NCBI GenBank assembly: GCA_902771725.1
Contig: CACXXT010000030.1
Coordinates: 1 to 64,000, forward strand
Length of the DNA stretch: 64,000 nucleotides
Direction of reading: 5' to 3'
Origin: an uncultured Bacteroidales bacterium
GTDB lineage: Bacteria; Bacteroidota; Bacteroidia; Bacteroidales; Bacteroidaceae
In this document: positions 8,307-18,266 of the stretch, one piece after another
Position numbering within the stretch: the stretch's first letter is position 1
How the letters are laid out: each line of letters opens with the position of its first letter
Position numbers and translations under genes: made by a program
Notes under the pieces: generated by a model
What the model was told of the DNA's origin: nothing
The model's input: the letters and a program-made list of their open reading frames with translations, nothing else
Databases searched by the model: none

Positions 8307-9515
8307 TCATTTATTGAAATGAAGGGTGTGGCCCATCCGCTCCTTTTTTGTCATGAGGTAGCGCTCGTTGTAGGGGTTGGGCTTCACCTCGATGGGCACG
8401 TTCTCCACGATTTCCAGTCCGTAGGCTTCGAGTCCAACGCGCTTGACGGGGTTGTTCGTCAGCAGACGTATCTTGCGCACTCCGAGCTGGCGCAGGATCT
8501 GTGCGCCGACGCCGTACTCCCGCTCGTCGGGGCGGAAGCCCAGATGCACGTTGGCCTCCACGGTGTCGTCGCCCTGTTCCTGGAGTTTGTAGGCCTTCAT
8601 CTTGTTGAAGAGCCCGATGCCGCGGCCTTCCTGGTTCATGTAGAGCACCACGCCGCAGCCCTCCTGGTCGATCATCTGCATGGCGCGATGCAGCTGCTCG
8701 CCGCAGTCGCAGCGCTGGCTGCCGAAAATGTCGCCCGTGGCACAGCTGGAATGAACACGCACCAGTACAGGTTCGTCCTCTGTCCAGTGGCCCTTGATGA
8801 GTGCCACGTGCTCCAGCCCGTTGGAGAGCTGGCGGAAGGTGATATCGCGGAAGTGGCCATAGGCGGTGGGGAGGTCTACTTCAGGCGCGGCTTCCACCAT
8901 CTGTTCGCGCTCCAGGCGGTAGGCGATGAGGTCGCGGATGGTGATGATCTTGATGCCATGGCGCTCGGCGACCTCCATCAGCTGCGGCAGGCGTGCCATG
9001 GTGCCGTCGGGGTTCAGGATCTCGATCAGTGCGGCGGCGGGCTGCAGTCCTGCCAGACGTGCCATGTCCACTCCAGCCTCGGTGTGACCGGCTCGGCGCA
9101 GCACACCGCGGTCCTGGGCGTAGAGCGGGTTGATGTGACCGGGTCGGCCGAAGTCGCCAGCCTTGGCTGTGGGGTCGGCAAGATGACGGATGGTGGCGGC
9201 GCGGTCGGCAGCGCTGACGCCTGTTGTGCACCCCTCGAGCTTGTCGACGGTCACCGTGAACGGGGTGCCCAGGACGGAGGTGTTGTCCTGCACCTGATGG
9301 GGCAGTTCCAGTTCCTCGGCGCGACTGATGGTGATGGGCGCACAGAGCACGCCGCGTCCCTCGCGCAACATGAAGTTCACCTTTTCGGGGGTGATCATCT
9401 CGGCGGCCGTGATGAAGTCGCCTTCGTTCTCGCGGTCTTCGTCATCCACGACGATGATGAATTTGCCTTGCTTGAAGTCTTCGATGGCTTCGGCGATGGT
9501 GGAGAGTTGTATCAT
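8307..9515 (-). CDS. ribBA: Bifunctional DHBP synthase / GTP cyclohydrolase II
   Basis: 402 aa. The N-terminal half (about 1-200) is 3,4-dihydroxy-2-butanone-4-phosphate synthase, with the acidic metal/substrate motif [10 protein letters not shown] near residues 24-33 and GHTEAGVD. The C-terminal half (about 205-402) is GTP cyclohydrolase II, with zinc cysteines in [19 protein letters not shown] and the catalytic NQEGRGIGL. Together they supply both substrates of lumazine synthase for riboflavin. It follows the LptF/G-like gene by 35 bp, suggesting co-transcription. Confidence 0.96.
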   Translation of the reverse strand: MIQLSTIAEAIEDFKQGKFIIVVDDEDRENEGDFITAAEMITPEKVNFMLREGRGVLCAPITISRAEELELPHQVQDNTSVLGTPFTVTVDKLEGCTTGVSAADRAATIRHLADPTAKAGDFGRPGHINPLYAQDRGVLRRAGHTEAGVDMARLAGLQPAAALIEILNPDGTMARLPQLMEVAERHGIKIITIRDLIAYRLEREQMVEAAPEVDLPTAYGHFRDITFRQLSNGLEHVALIKGHWTEDEPVLVRVHSSCATGDIFGSQRCDCGEQLHRAMQMIDQEGCGVVLYMNQEGRGIGLFNKMKAYKLQEQGDDTVEANVHLGFRPDEREYGVGAQILRQLGVRKIRLLTNNPVKRVGLEAYGLEIVENVPIEVKPNPYNERYLMTKKERMGHTLHFNK

Positions 9516-9550
9516 AGTTTCCTTTATGTTTTTTTGTATGCGATTGATAA

Positions 9551-11467
9551 TCAGGCGGCGGTGTGCTGTTGCTGCTGCAGGCGCCTGATGAGGTAGGTGC
9601 AGTGCTTCTGCAGCACCTCGAGGTCGCGCCAGAGGCGCAGGCGGTAGCGCCAGATGCGCAGCCAGAAGAAGATTCCCACGGGGAAGAAGATGCCCGCAAC
9701 CTTGTTCCAGCGGGCGTCGGTGAAGGGACGCGTGTGGGCATCAGGGACGAGAATTGGCATCTCGTTCAACGTGGCGATGACACGGAGATCCCGACTGTTG
9801 GCCAGCTCTTCCACGAATGCCTCGAGGCGGTTGCTGAGTCCGACCACCACCTTGTCCGGCTCGTAGAAGAAATAGATGCGGAGATAGCTGGGCATACGGC
9901 TCAGGCTGTGGGTTCGGACATAGTCCGAGCAGTCGCCGACGAACTGCTGCAGCTCCGGCACCAGACGCTCGGTGTCCGGAGCCTCCATGATGACTTCCTT
10001 GCGGGCGATGCGACGCTGCACACGCAGCCCCAGCAATCGGCGGAAGAACATCTGGTAGCCTTCGATGTTGAACACCGCAGAGTCCTGGTTGGACTTGTAG
10101 GTCAGCCACGCTCCGATGGGAGCAAGCACCATGGTGCTCAGCCACAGGCCGAAGGCTACATCCCACTCGCCGCTTTTGGCCAGCTTCTCGCCGGAGATGT
10201 TGACCATATAGTAGAAGATGAAGATGAGCACCGAGACCACTACGGGAACACCCAGACCGCCTTTGCGGATGATGGAACCCAGCGGAGCACCGATGAAGAA
10301 GAAGATGATGCACGCCAGCGAGAGCGTGAATTTCTTGTGGCGCTCCAGTTTGTGGATGCGCAGCGAGCGGTTGGTCTGATAGCTGAGGTCGCGCTGGTAA
10401 TCAGCCTGCTGCATGCCGTTGCGTGCCTGATCCATGGCAAAGCGTGCCACCTGAGCGCGTTCGTTGTCGGTGAGGTTGGAGTAGACGGTGTCGAAGTCCA
10501 GCGGGTGCTCCGCAGCGCGGGCCACCAACTCGGCAGAGTCCTTGCGGTCCGAGGGCAGGGTCTGGCGCAGGAAAGTACGGCTGTAGTCGTGGTAGTGCTC
10601 CATTCCGAGGGTGTCCAGGCGGTTGGCGATGGAATCCACACCGCGGTTGAGCATCTTCAGGTTTTTCGTCTGGGCGTTGTCGTTGAAGAGGTTGGCGTCC
10701 ATCACGCTGAAGTTGTTGTCGAAGGGGATGAGGTCTACCTCTTTCTTGAAGGTCTCGCGCATATAAGGCACAGTGGCCTTGTCCAGCGCGCCGCCGGTGT
10801 TCTGCATATTTCGGAACCGTTCCCCGTCGTAGAGCGTCAGCTTCAGATGCATCTGCTCTGCGGTGGTCTGGATGCGCCCGGAATCTGCCAGGATAATCTG
10901 TGTGTCGTCGAAATTCGTTCCTTGGGTGTAGATCATCACGCCGTAGAGCATTCCCGTCTCCACGTCTTTGTGCTCCACGAAGAGGTTGTAGCCGGGGATC
11001 TCGTTGTAGAACTGCCCCTCGGGAATCTCCATTTCCGGGGACTTCTGCTTCATGGAGTAGAGTAGGGCGGCCAGTTGCTTGCTGGACTCGGGAGCTACGA
11101 CGTTCTGGAAATAGAAGGAACCAACAGACACGGCGATGACGAATGTGAAGACGGGGCGCAGAATACGGACAAGCGGGATGCCGGCAGCCTTCATCGCCAG
11201 CAGCTCCAGCCGTTCTCCCATATTACCGAAGGATATCAGCGAGGCCAGCAGCAGCGCCAGCGGCAGCGAAATGGGCACCAGCGTCATCGAGGCGTAGAAG
11301 AAGAACTTGCCAAGCACCTCCATCGACAGACCCTTCCCTATCAGATCATCCACATAACGCCAGAGGAACTGCATCATGAAGATGAACAGACAGATGAAGA
11401 AAGTGCCGGCAAACAGCAGGCTGAACTGCTTCAGGATAAATATGTCTAACTTCTTTAATAATCGCAT
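9551..11467 (-). CDS. LptF/LptG-family (YjgP/YjgQ) permease
   Basis: 638 aa from the preferred ATG at 11465-11467; the protein then begins [15 protein letters not shown], the usual start of this family. Three N-terminal membrane helices, a large soluble jelly-roll-type region (about 150-390) and three later helices (about 380-470) match the LPS-export permeases that act with LptB. An extra C-terminal region of about 150 aa follows, as in Bacteroidetes members. An upstream in-frame ATG at 11509 is rejected because the likely promoter -7 box (11487-11494) lies downstream of it. Confidence 0.88.
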   Translation of the reverse strand: MRLLKKLDIFILKQFSLLFAGTFFICLFIFMMQFLWRYVDDLIGKGLSMEVLGKFFFYASMTLVPISLPLALLLASLISFGNMGERLELLAMKAAGIPLVRILRPVFTFVIAVSVGSFYFQNVVAPESSKQLAALLYSMKQKSPEMEIPEGQFYNEIPGYNLFVEHKDVETGMLYGVMIYTQGTNFDDTQIILADSGRIQTTAEQMHLKLTLYDGERFRNMQNTGGALDKATVPYMRETFKKEVDLIPFDNNFSVMDANLFNDNAQTKNLKMLNRGVDSIANRLDTLGMEHYHDYSRTFLRQTLPSDRKDSAELVARAAEHPLDFDTVYSNLTDNERAQVARFAMDQARNGMQQADYQRDLSYQTNRSLRIHKLERHKKFTLSLACIIFFFIGAPLGSIIRKGGLGVPVVVSVLIFIFYYMVNISGEKLAKSGEWDVAFGLWLSTMVLAPIGAWLTYKSNQDSAVFNIEGYQMFFRRLLGLRVQRRIARKEVIMEAPDTERLVPELQQFVGDCSDYVRTHSLSRMPSYLRIYFFYEPDKVVVGLSNRLEAFVEELANSRDLRVIATLNEMPILVPDAHTRPFTDARWNKVAGIFFPVGIFFWLRIWRYRLRLWRDLEVLQKHCTYLIRRLQQQQHTAA

Positions 11468-11486
11468 ACGCGCACGAAAAGCGGCG

Positions 11487-11494
11487 CAAAAGTA
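11487..11494 (-). promoter_or_regulatory. -7 promoter element for the LptF/G-like gene
   Basis: TACTTTTG on the minus strand lies 20 bp upstream of the chosen start codon and fits TAnnTTTG. It argues for translation start at 11467. Confidence 0.5.
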
Positions 11495-11621
11495 CACTTT
11501 TCCTTTCATTTTTCGCCCGTCTTTTGCATTTAAGTTGCGTTGAAGGCTGTGTTTTTGGCTTTATTTAAGACCTCAACTCAAAAAAACTGGCAAACTTAAA
11601 TCGATAGTCCGCAAAAATGTC

Positions 11622-11629
11622 TATCTTTG
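11622..11629 (+). promoter_or_regulatory. -7 promoter element for the first GH2 gene
   Basis: TATCTTTG followed by CAGC, 28 bp before the ATG at 11658. No convincing -33 box is seen. Confidence 0.5.
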
Positions 11630-11657
11630 CAGCCAAAAACCATCACACATACTATCT

Positions 11658-14219
11658 ATGAAAAAACTTCTTTCCTGTATCTTCCTGCTGGCCGTTGTCC
11701 TCATGGCCTCGGCTCAGCGCTCCGAAACCCTTCTGCGCACCGGTTGGCGCTTCCATCGCGGCGATGTCACCTCTGCCGAACAACCTGCTTTCGACGACAG
11801 CCAGTGGCAGTCCGTCAGCGTCCCTCACGACTGGGCCATCACGGGACCCTTCGGCAGCGAGAACGACCTGCAGAACGTGGCAGTAACCCAGAATGGCGAG
11901 AAGGAAGCCAGCCTGAAGACCGGTAGAACCGGTGGACTGCCTTATGTCGGAGTAGGGTGGTATAGAACGAAGTTCAAGACTGATACTGAGAAATTTAAGG
12001 GGGAGAGCCGCACCACACTGGTCTTCGACGGCGCCATGAGCGAGGCACACGTCTACGTCAACGGACGCGAGGCCATTTTCTGGCCTTATGGCTACAACTC
12101 CTTCCATGTAGATGTGACGGACCTGCTGAACCCTGCAGGACAGGAGAACGTCCTCGCCGTCAGGCTCGAGAACCGCACCGAGAGCAGCCGCTGGTACCCC
12201 GGCGCAGGGCTCTACCGCAACGTTCATCTCGTGCAGACCGCGTCCATTCACGTCTCCACCTGGGGCACTCAGGTCACCACACGCCTGATTCCCTCCCCCT
12301 CCCCCGCAAGCCAGCACTCAGCTGCTCCCTCCTCCTCCGCAAGTCAGCGGTTGGGTGAGGCGCATATTTGCGCCGCAGATGCCTCCGTAACCCTGCGCAC
12401 CGCCCTCTCGAACGCCGAAGGCAAGACCCTGCGCCTGGAAACCACCATCTTTGACCCCGCAGGCAAGGCCGTGGCCGCGAAGGCAAACACCCAGACCGTG
12501 GCCCACGGTCAGCCACTCACCCAGAACCTCATCGTCCGGCAGCCCCAGCTCTGGTCGCCGGAGACACCTTATTTATATCGGGCACTCACGCGCGTGTATT
12601 CAGAGGACAAGCAAGTGGACGAGTACGCTACCGTTTTCGGCATCCGTACCATAGACCTCGTTCCCGACCGCGGTTTCTTCCTCAACGGCGAGGTGCGCAA
12701 GTTCCAGGGCGTCTGCAACCACCACGACCTGGGCCCCCTGGGTGCTGCCATCAACCGCGCTGCCCTGCGCCGACAGCTCACCTTGTTGAAGGAAATGGGC
12801 TGCGATGCCATCCGCACCAGCCACAATATGCCAGCTCCCGAGCTGGTGGAACTCTGTGATTCCATGGGATTTATGATGATGTTGGAGCCTTTCGACGAAT
12901 GGGACCGCGCCAAGTGCAAAAACGGTTACCACCGCTTCTTCAAGGAATGGGCAGAGAAGGATATGGTCAATATGCTTCATCACTATCGCAACCATGCGAG
13001 CGTAGTCATGTGGAGTATCGGAAATGAGGTGCCTACGCAGTGTTCCAAGGACGGGTACAAGGTGGCCCGTTTCCTGCAGGATATCTGCCACCGCGAGGAT
13101 CCCACCCGCCCCGTCACCTGCGGTATGGATCAGGTGGACTGTGCCCTCGGCAACGGCTTCGCTGCCCAGCTGGACATTCCCGGATTCAACTACCGTGCCA
13201 ACCGATATGAGGAAGCTTACGCCCGACTGCCGCAGAATGTGGTGCTCGGCAGCGAGACGGCCAGCACTGTCAGCAGCCGCGGCGTCTACAAACTGCCGGC
13301 TCGCCTGCGTGCCAATGCCACCTACGACGACCATCAGTGCAGCGGCTACGACCTCGAATACTGCTGGTGGTCAAACACTCCCGACCACGATTTTGCCAAT
13401 GCCGACGACCACGAGTGGGAAATCGGGCAGTTCGTCTGGACGGGTTTCGACTACCTCGGCGAGCCCTCGCCCTACGACACAAACGCCTGGCCTTCGCACA
13501 GCAGTGTCTTCGGCATCATTGACCTGGCGTCGCTGCCCAAGGACCGCTTTTACCTCTACCGCAGCCTCTGGAACCACCGCGAACGAACACTCCACGTACT
13601 GCCTCATTGGACGTGGCCGGGTCACGAAGGGCAGGTGGTGCCGGTCTTCGCGTATACCGACGCCCCCGAAGCAGAACTTTTCATCAACGGCAAGAGCCAG
13701 GGCATTCAGCACAAATACACCCGCGAGGAAGCACAGGCTGCCAAGGAAGCTGGCGACACCCTCTGGCTGCAGCGACGCTACCGACTGATGTGGAACGACG
13801 TCCGCTACGAACCCGGTGAGGTGAAGGTCGTGGCGCATTATCCGGACGGCACCCGGAGCGAGCAGGTCGTTCGAACTGCGGGACGTCCGCACCACCTGGA
13901 GCTGGTGCCTGACCGCTCACGTATCGCTGCCGACGGCGAGGACCTGGCTTACGTCACCGTTCGCGTCTGCGACAAGGACGGCAACCTCATTCCCGATGCT
14001 GCCCACCTGGTTCGGTTCAAGGTGACAGGCGCCGGTCGCTTCCGTGCGGCTGCCAACGGCGATGCCTCCAACCTCGACCTCTTCCACCTGCCTCAGCACC
14101 ACGCCTTCGCAGGACAACTCACAGCGCTAGTCCAGGCTGCTGACCGCGCCGGAAGCATCACACTCGAGGCAACAGCCAAAGGCCTGAAGAAAGCCACAAT
14201 CACCCTGCAGGCGCAATAG
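11658..14219 (+). CDS. Secreted GH2 beta-galactosidase-type glycosidase
   Basis: 853 aa with a signal peptide (about 1-19, ending ASAQ). Domains in order are the GH2 sugar-binding jelly roll (about 20-205), an immunoglobulin-like domain, a TIM barrel (about 330-620) and C-terminal Ig-like domains. The acid/base is E457 in SIGNEVP and the nucleophile is E533 in LGSETAST. It probably releases terminal beta-galactose from plant or host glycans in the periplasm or at the surface. A proline/serine/alanine-rich insert lies at about residues 215-235, between the first two domains. A second GH2 gene follows 85 bp later. Confidence 0.92.
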   Translation: MKKLLSCIFLLAVVLMASAQRSETLLRTGWRFHRGDVTSAEQPAFDDSQWQSVSVPHDWAITGPFGSENDLQNVAVTQNGEKEASLKTGRTGGLPYVGVGWYRTKFKTDTEKFKGESRTTLVFDGAMSEAHVYVNGREAIFWPYGYNSFHVDVTDLLNPAGQENVLAVRLENRTESSRWYPGAGLYRNVHLVQTASIHVSTWGTQVTTRLIPSPSPASQHSAAPSSSASQRLGEAHICAADASVTLRTALSNAEGKTLRLETTIFDPAGKAVAAKANTQTVAHGQPLTQNLIVRQPQLWSPETPYLYRALTRVYSEDKQVDEYATVFGIRTIDLVPDRGFFLNGEVRKFQGVCNHHDLGPLGAAINRAALRRQLTLLKEMGCDAIRTSHNMPAPELVELCDSMGFMMMLEPFDEWDRAKCKNGYHRFFKEWAEKDMVNMLHHYRNHASVVMWSIGNEVPTQCSKDGYKVARFLQDICHREDPTRPVTCGMDQVDCALGNGFAAQLDIPGFNYRANRYEEAYARLPQNVVLGSETASTVSSRGVYKLPARLRANATYDDHQCSGYDLEYCWWSNTPDHDFANADDHEWEIGQFVWTGFDYLGEPSPYDTNAWPSHSSVFGIIDLASLPKDRFYLYRSLWNHRERTLHVLPHWTWPGHEGQVVPVFAYTDAPEAELFINGKSQGIQHKYTREEAQAAKEAGDTLWLQRRYRLMWNDVRYEPGEVKVVAHYPDGTRSEQVVRTAGRPHHLELVPDRSRIAADGEDLAYVTVRVCDKDGNLIPDAAHLVRFKVTGAGRFRAAANGDASNLDLFHLPQHHAFAGQLTALVQAADRAGSITLEATAKGLKKATITLQAQ

Positions 14220-14304
14220 CGAGGCTGTTGAATGTTGATATCCCGATATTCCGAGACCTCGAATAATCGTGAAATTGAATATTGTCTATTTATATAATTA
14301 TCTC

Positions 14305-16689
14305 ATGAACCGTTTACTACTTTTATTACTAACCTGCATCGCGTCGGTTGCCCTCCAGGCCGAGACGCGCACCCGATTCAACGCCGACTGGCGTTTCATC
14401 CTTCAGGACGACAGCACCTACCGCGCTCCCGAGAGTCCCGATGGCACGTGGCAGCGTGTGGACCTGCCGCATGACTGGAGCATCGCCTTCACTCCCAACG
14501 AACAGGCTCCCGCTGGCGGCGAGGGTGGCTGGTATCCCACCGGCACTGGCTGGTACCGCAAGCATTTCCGCCTCACGGCCGCTGAGGCTGCTGTGTTCAA
14601 CCGCTGGCTGTACTTCGAAGGCGTTTACGAGCGGGCTGACGTCTTTGTCAACGGACAGCTCGCCGGACATCACAACTACGGCTACACCGGCTTCAATGTG
14701 CACATCGCTCACCTCGTCCGGGAGGGAGATAATGTCGTGGCTGTTCGCGCAGACAACAGCAATCAGAAGAACTGCCGCTGGTACGCCGGCTCCGGTATCT
14801 ATCGCAACGTATGGATGGTCACCACCGGAAAGCAGTTCCTGACCTCCGACAATGTCCAGGTCACCACACCCGACCTGAAGACGATTGCCGTCCGGACGGA
14901 AGTGGGCAACGGAAGTGACTGTTGGGGAGAATTTAACCTCGTGACGGAGGTCGACGGACAGACACAGACCACCCGCTTGGAGTGCCAGGGGAATGACTAC
15001 GCCACAGTCACGCAGACCTTCAGCATCGCACAGCCCAGACTCTGGACACCTCAGACCCCCAACCGCTACCGGGTACACCTATCGTTGCGCTCGCTGGAGG
15101 GCAAAATCCTCGATGAAACCGATGTTTTTTGCGGTATCCGCACCGTGGAGTACGATGCCCAGCAGGGCTTCAGGCTCAACGGACAACCCATTCTCATCAA
15201 CGGCGCCTGTGTGCATCATGACAACGGTCTGCTCGGTGCCACGGCCTTCGATGCAGCCGAGGCGCGCCGGGTGCTGCTGATGAAGCAGGCTGGATTCAAC
15301 CTCATCCGCACCAGCCACAACCCGCCCAGCCCCGCCTTCCTCGATGCCTGCGACGAACTCGGAATGCTGGTCGTGGACGAGGCCTTCGACGGATGGCGCA
15401 CCCAGAAGAACTCCAACGACTTCCACCTGTTCTTCGACAAGGAAGCCGAGGAAGAGATGCGTTCTATGGTGCGGCGCGACCGCAACCATCCCTCCATCAT
15501 CGCTTGGAGCCTGGGAAATGAGGTCATCGAAAGAAAGGATATCCGCGTGGTTCATACCGCCAAGCTCCTGAAGCAGGCAGCCCTATCGATGGACACCTCA
15601 CGTCCCATCACCGAAGCGCTCTGCGCCTGGGACCGCGATTGGGAAATCTACGATCCTCACGCCGACGTCCTGGACATCGTGGGCTACAACTATATGTTGT
15701 TCAAGCACGCCAGCGACCACGAGCGGGTGCCCGGGCGCGTCATCTGGCAGACGGAGTCCTACCCGGCAGATGCCTTCAAGAACTGGAAGACCGTGCGCGA
15801 TAACATCTATGTAATAGGTGACATGGTCTGGACCGGTCTCGATTACCTCGGAGAAAGCGGAATCGGCGGATGGCGCTACGCCTCGTGGCCCCAGGGTGAG
15901 TCGTGGATGCGTTCGCAGTGGCCCTGGCACGGAGCCTACTGCGGCGATGTCGATATCACCGGCTACCGTAAGCCCGTCAGCTACTACCGTTCGCTGCTCT
16001 GGAACGGGGTGACGACCGCCGCCAACAACAAGCTTCACCTCTCCGTCCGCGAACCATCGGGCTACGTGGAGCCAATCCGCACCACGCAGTGGTCCACTTG
16101 GCCCACGTGGGAGTGCTGGAACTGGCCCGGTTGGGAAGGCAAGGAAATCGAGGTCGAGGTCGTCAGCCGCTACCCGCGAATCCGCCTCTACCTGAACGAC
16201 CAGCTCGTAGGCGAGCAGCCAACGACCGAGGCCGAGGAGTTCCGTGCCATTGTCCGCACTGCCTACCAGCCCGGCACGCTGCGTGCTGTGGGTGTGGACA
16301 GCGATGGCCGCGAGGTGGAGAGTGCCACACTCAGCACCGCCTCGGCTCCCGCTCGTATTCGTCTGACCGCCGACCGCACCGCCTATCAGGCCGACGGCGA
16401 AGATGTGGCGTTCATCGCCGTGGAGGTGCTCGACGCCAAGGGAAATGTCTGCGCACAGAGCTCCGACGAACTGACGGCCAGCCTGAAAGGCGATGCTTCC
16501 ATCGCAGCTTTCGGCACCGCCGACCTGCGCGACACCACCTCCATTCACGCACCTCAGCATACCGCATGGCACGGCCGTGCACAGATCATCGTGCGCGCTC
16601 CCCGTCGCGGCGGAATTTCCACGCTGAAAGTGTCCGCCAAGGGCCTTCAGACAGCCACTTTGCGTCTGAATTTCGCCTCCCGGAAGTAA
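14305..16689 (+). CDS. Second secreted GH2 beta-galactosidase-type glycosidase
   Basis: 794 aa from the ATG at 14305, which places a clean signal peptide (MNRLLLLLLTCIASVALQA) at the N-terminus; an upstream in-frame GTG at 14269 would spoil it. The architecture is GH2 sugar-binding, Ig-like and TIM barrel, then domains resembling DUF4982 and a bacterial Ig-like tail. The acid/base is E406 in SLGNEVIER and the nucleophile is E484 in WQTESYPA. It differs clearly from the preceding GH2 protein, so substrates may differ. No SusC/SusD pair accompanies these genes. Confidence 0.92.
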   Translation: MNRLLLLLLTCIASVALQAETRTRFNADWRFILQDDSTYRAPESPDGTWQRVDLPHDWSIAFTPNEQAPAGGEGGWYPTGTGWYRKHFRLTAAEAAVFNRWLYFEGVYERADVFVNGQLAGHHNYGYTGFNVHIAHLVREGDNVVAVRADNSNQKNCRWYAGSGIYRNVWMVTTGKQFLTSDNVQVTTPDLKTIAVRTEVGNGSDCWGEFNLVTEVDGQTQTTRLECQGNDYATVTQTFSIAQPRLWTPQTPNRYRVHLSLRSLEGKILDETDVFCGIRTVEYDAQQGFRLNGQPILINGACVHHDNGLLGATAFDAAEARRVLLMKQAGFNLIRTSHNPPSPAFLDACDELGMLVVDEAFDGWRTQKNSNDFHLFFDKEAEEEMRSMVRRDRNHPSIIAWSLGNEVIERKDIRVVHTAKLLKQAALSMDTSRPITEALCAWDRDWEIYDPHADVLDIVGYNYMLFKHASDHERVPGRVIWQTESYPADAFKNWKTVRDNIYVIGDMVWTGLDYLGESGIGGWRYASWPQGESWMRSQWPWHGAYCGDVDITGYRKPVSYYRSLLWNGVTTAANNKLHLSVREPSGYVEPIRTTQWSTWPTWECWNWPGWEGKEIEVEVVSRYPRIRLYLNDQLVGEQPTTEAEEFRAIVRTAYQPGTLRAVGVDSDGREVESATLSTASAPARIRLTADRTAYQADGEDVAFIAVEVLDAKGNVCAQSSDELTASLKGDASIAAFGTADLRDTTSIHAPQHTAWHGRAQIIVRAPRRGGISTLKVSAKGLQTATLRLNFASRK

Positions 16690-16744
16690 CTTTTCCACAC
16701 CTCTGCCCGGCGCGCTTCAGCGCATGCGCCTAGAAATCAAATAA

Positions 16745-16812
16745 GTAAGGTCTTTTTGCGAATCGGCATTTTTCCACACCTTTTTCTTGGTGGATTCGCA
16801 AAAAGGCCTTAC
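16745..16812. promoter_or_regulatory. 20-bp inverted repeat spanning the regulator promoter (candidate operator)
   Basis: Arms 16745-16764 and 16793-16812 pair at 19 of 20 positions around a 28-nt centre. The -33 box TTGG (16787-16790) lies just inside the right arm, and the -7 box starts within it (16810). Such a placement is what an operator would need. A weaker alternative is an RNA hairpin ending the upstream transcript. Confidence 0.7.
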
Positions 16813-16817
16813 CTTTG
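16787..16817 (+). promoter_or_regulatory. Promoter of the TPR/HTH regulator
   Basis: TTGG at 16787-16790, a 19-nt spacer and TACCTTTG at 16810-16817 match the Bacteroidetes primary-sigma consensus. The start codon is 21 bp downstream at 16838. Confidence 0.75.
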
Positions 16818-16837
16818 CCGCAGATTTCAGCATCATT

Positions 16838-18265
16838 ATGCATTCACGTACGCACATACATCTAATTTCCCTGCTGATGACGACCTGTGCCGCCATCGCC
16901 AGCCTGCTCGCAGGATGCAGTGAACGTCGTTCGGCCAGCGATCTTCTGGCCGAGGCGGAACAGATGTATGCTATCTATCCCGACAGCAGCAAGACCTACA
17001 CCGACCTGCTGCAGGCTGCCATGCAGCAGGCGGAGCAGGAGAAGTCATCTGCCAGTATGGCGCGCTGCGCCCTGTTGCTCGCACGTCAGCAACAGTGGAC
17101 AGACGTATACGCAGCCTACCATCTTGCAGCAAGAGCCCTGCAGCTCTATGAGGAAATGTCCGATGAAACCGGCAAAATTCAGGCACAGCTGACGATGGCA
17201 GGGCTGCTGGCGCAGGCCGACAGCCTCGCGCAGGCGCGTTCCTTATATCATACTTGTCTCCAGAGCGCCCGCCAGCTCCGCGATGCCGCAGTCCAGCGTA
17301 GCGCGCTGGCAGGGTTGGCAGAACTCTGTCTTGCCGAAGGAAAGAACGCTGAAGCCCTCGCCACAGCCCGGCAGATTCCCTTTATAGAAGGCGAGGAAGG
17401 CAGCAGCCAGGCCTTGTTCGTGCTGGCAAACTGCTACCTGCAGTGCGATTCACTGGCTCAGGCGCGGGCAATCTACGGACAGATAGATACTCGCGGCAAC
17501 ACCAAGGCACGCTATGTCGCCCTGCGCCACCTCACGGAGATTGCATTGCTGGAGGGCGATCTCCAGGGGGCACCGCTCTACGTGGATTCTGCTTTCGCCA
17601 CGGCCGAGGAGTTGTTCTTCGAGACGTTGCAGCAGCAGGAACAGTACCATCGTGACAACCTCCGGCAGCAGCGCGAGGCCGAACGGATAGCCTACCGCCA
17701 CCGTCTGATATTCGGCCTGCTGGCGGGCACCATCGTCTTTGCCGGGCTGGTGATTGCCTACGTCGTCTCGCTCAGCCGCCACCGCCGCGCCATCCAGCAC
17801 CAGCGCTTGCTGGCCGAGCAGCGAGAGCGCGAGTTGGCAGAGGAACGCCTCATGGGAGAAAAGCGCGAACGCGAGCTGGCCGTGGAGCGTCTGCAGCGGC
17901 AGGAACAGATGGTCAGCCTCCTGCAGGGCTTCATCATAGAGAAGAGCGAGATCCTCCAGCGGCTGCAGGGCGAGAGTGACCGGAAGGTCGCCCTCAGCAA
18001 CCGCGACTGGCGCGAAATCGAAGAGACGCTGGACAGCATCACGGGTGGATTCGTCTCGAGGCTGCGGCAGCAGCATCCCGAGTTCCACGAAGAGGATATC
18101 CAGCTCTGCATGATGACCCGCATGCGCCTTTCCAATCAGGCCATCGCACGTATTTACCTCATCACCGTCTCTGCCGTCAAGCACCGCAAACTCAAGCTGA
18201 AGAAGGATGGATTCGGCGAATTTGACCCCAACCGTCCGTTGGACGACGTCATAAACGAACTATAG
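16838..18265 (+). CDS. Membrane-anchored TPR sensor with C-terminal HTH
   Basis: 475 aa. The start at 16838 is chosen because the promoter -7 box lies just before it. An export signal with lipobox LLAGC27 is followed by TPR-like helical repeats (about 33-260, with many A-L-A-Y patterns), a membrane helix (289-312), a charged coiled coil (315-382) and a C-terminal helix-turn-helix-like domain (about 385-457, SNQAIARIYLITVSAVKHRK). Bacteroidetes regulators of this shape sense outside signals and bind DNA from the membrane. It probably controls its own unit, given the inverted repeat over its promoter. A lipid anchor plus a later membrane helix is unusual, so the lipobox may not be used. Confidence 0.75.
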   Translation: MHSRTHIHLISLLMTTCAAIASLLAGCSERRSASDLLAEAEQMYAIYPDSSKTYTDLLQAAMQQAEQEKSSASMARCALLLARQQQWTDVYAAYHLAARALQLYEEMSDETGKIQAQLTMAGLLAQADSLAQARSLYHTCLQSARQLRDAAVQRSALAGLAELCLAEGKNAEALATARQIPFIEGEEGSSQALFVLANCYLQCDSLAQARAIYGQIDTRGNTKARYVALRHLTEIALLEGDLQGAPLYVDSAFATAEELFFETLQQQEQYHRDNLRQQREAERIAYRHRLIFGLLAGTIVFAGLVIAYVVSLSRHRRAIQHQRLLAEQRERELAEERLMGEKRERELAVERLQRQEQMVSLLQGFIIEKSEILQRLQGESDRKVALSNRDWREIEETLDSITGGFVSRLRQQHPEFHEEDIQLCMMTRMRLSNQAIARIYLITVSAVKHRKLKLKKDGFGEFDPNRPLDDVINEL

Positions 18266-18266
18266 C

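Noticed and set aside
8223..9596. Plus-strand 457-codon open frame opposite ribBA
   Set aside because: Shadow of ribBA; His/Gly/Val-rich composition without recognisable motifs.
11658..16689. Classical polysaccharide-utilisation locus
   Set aside because: Two GH2 genes are adjacent, but no SusC/SusD pair, no hybrid two-component system and no ECF-sigma/anti-sigma pair is found nearby.
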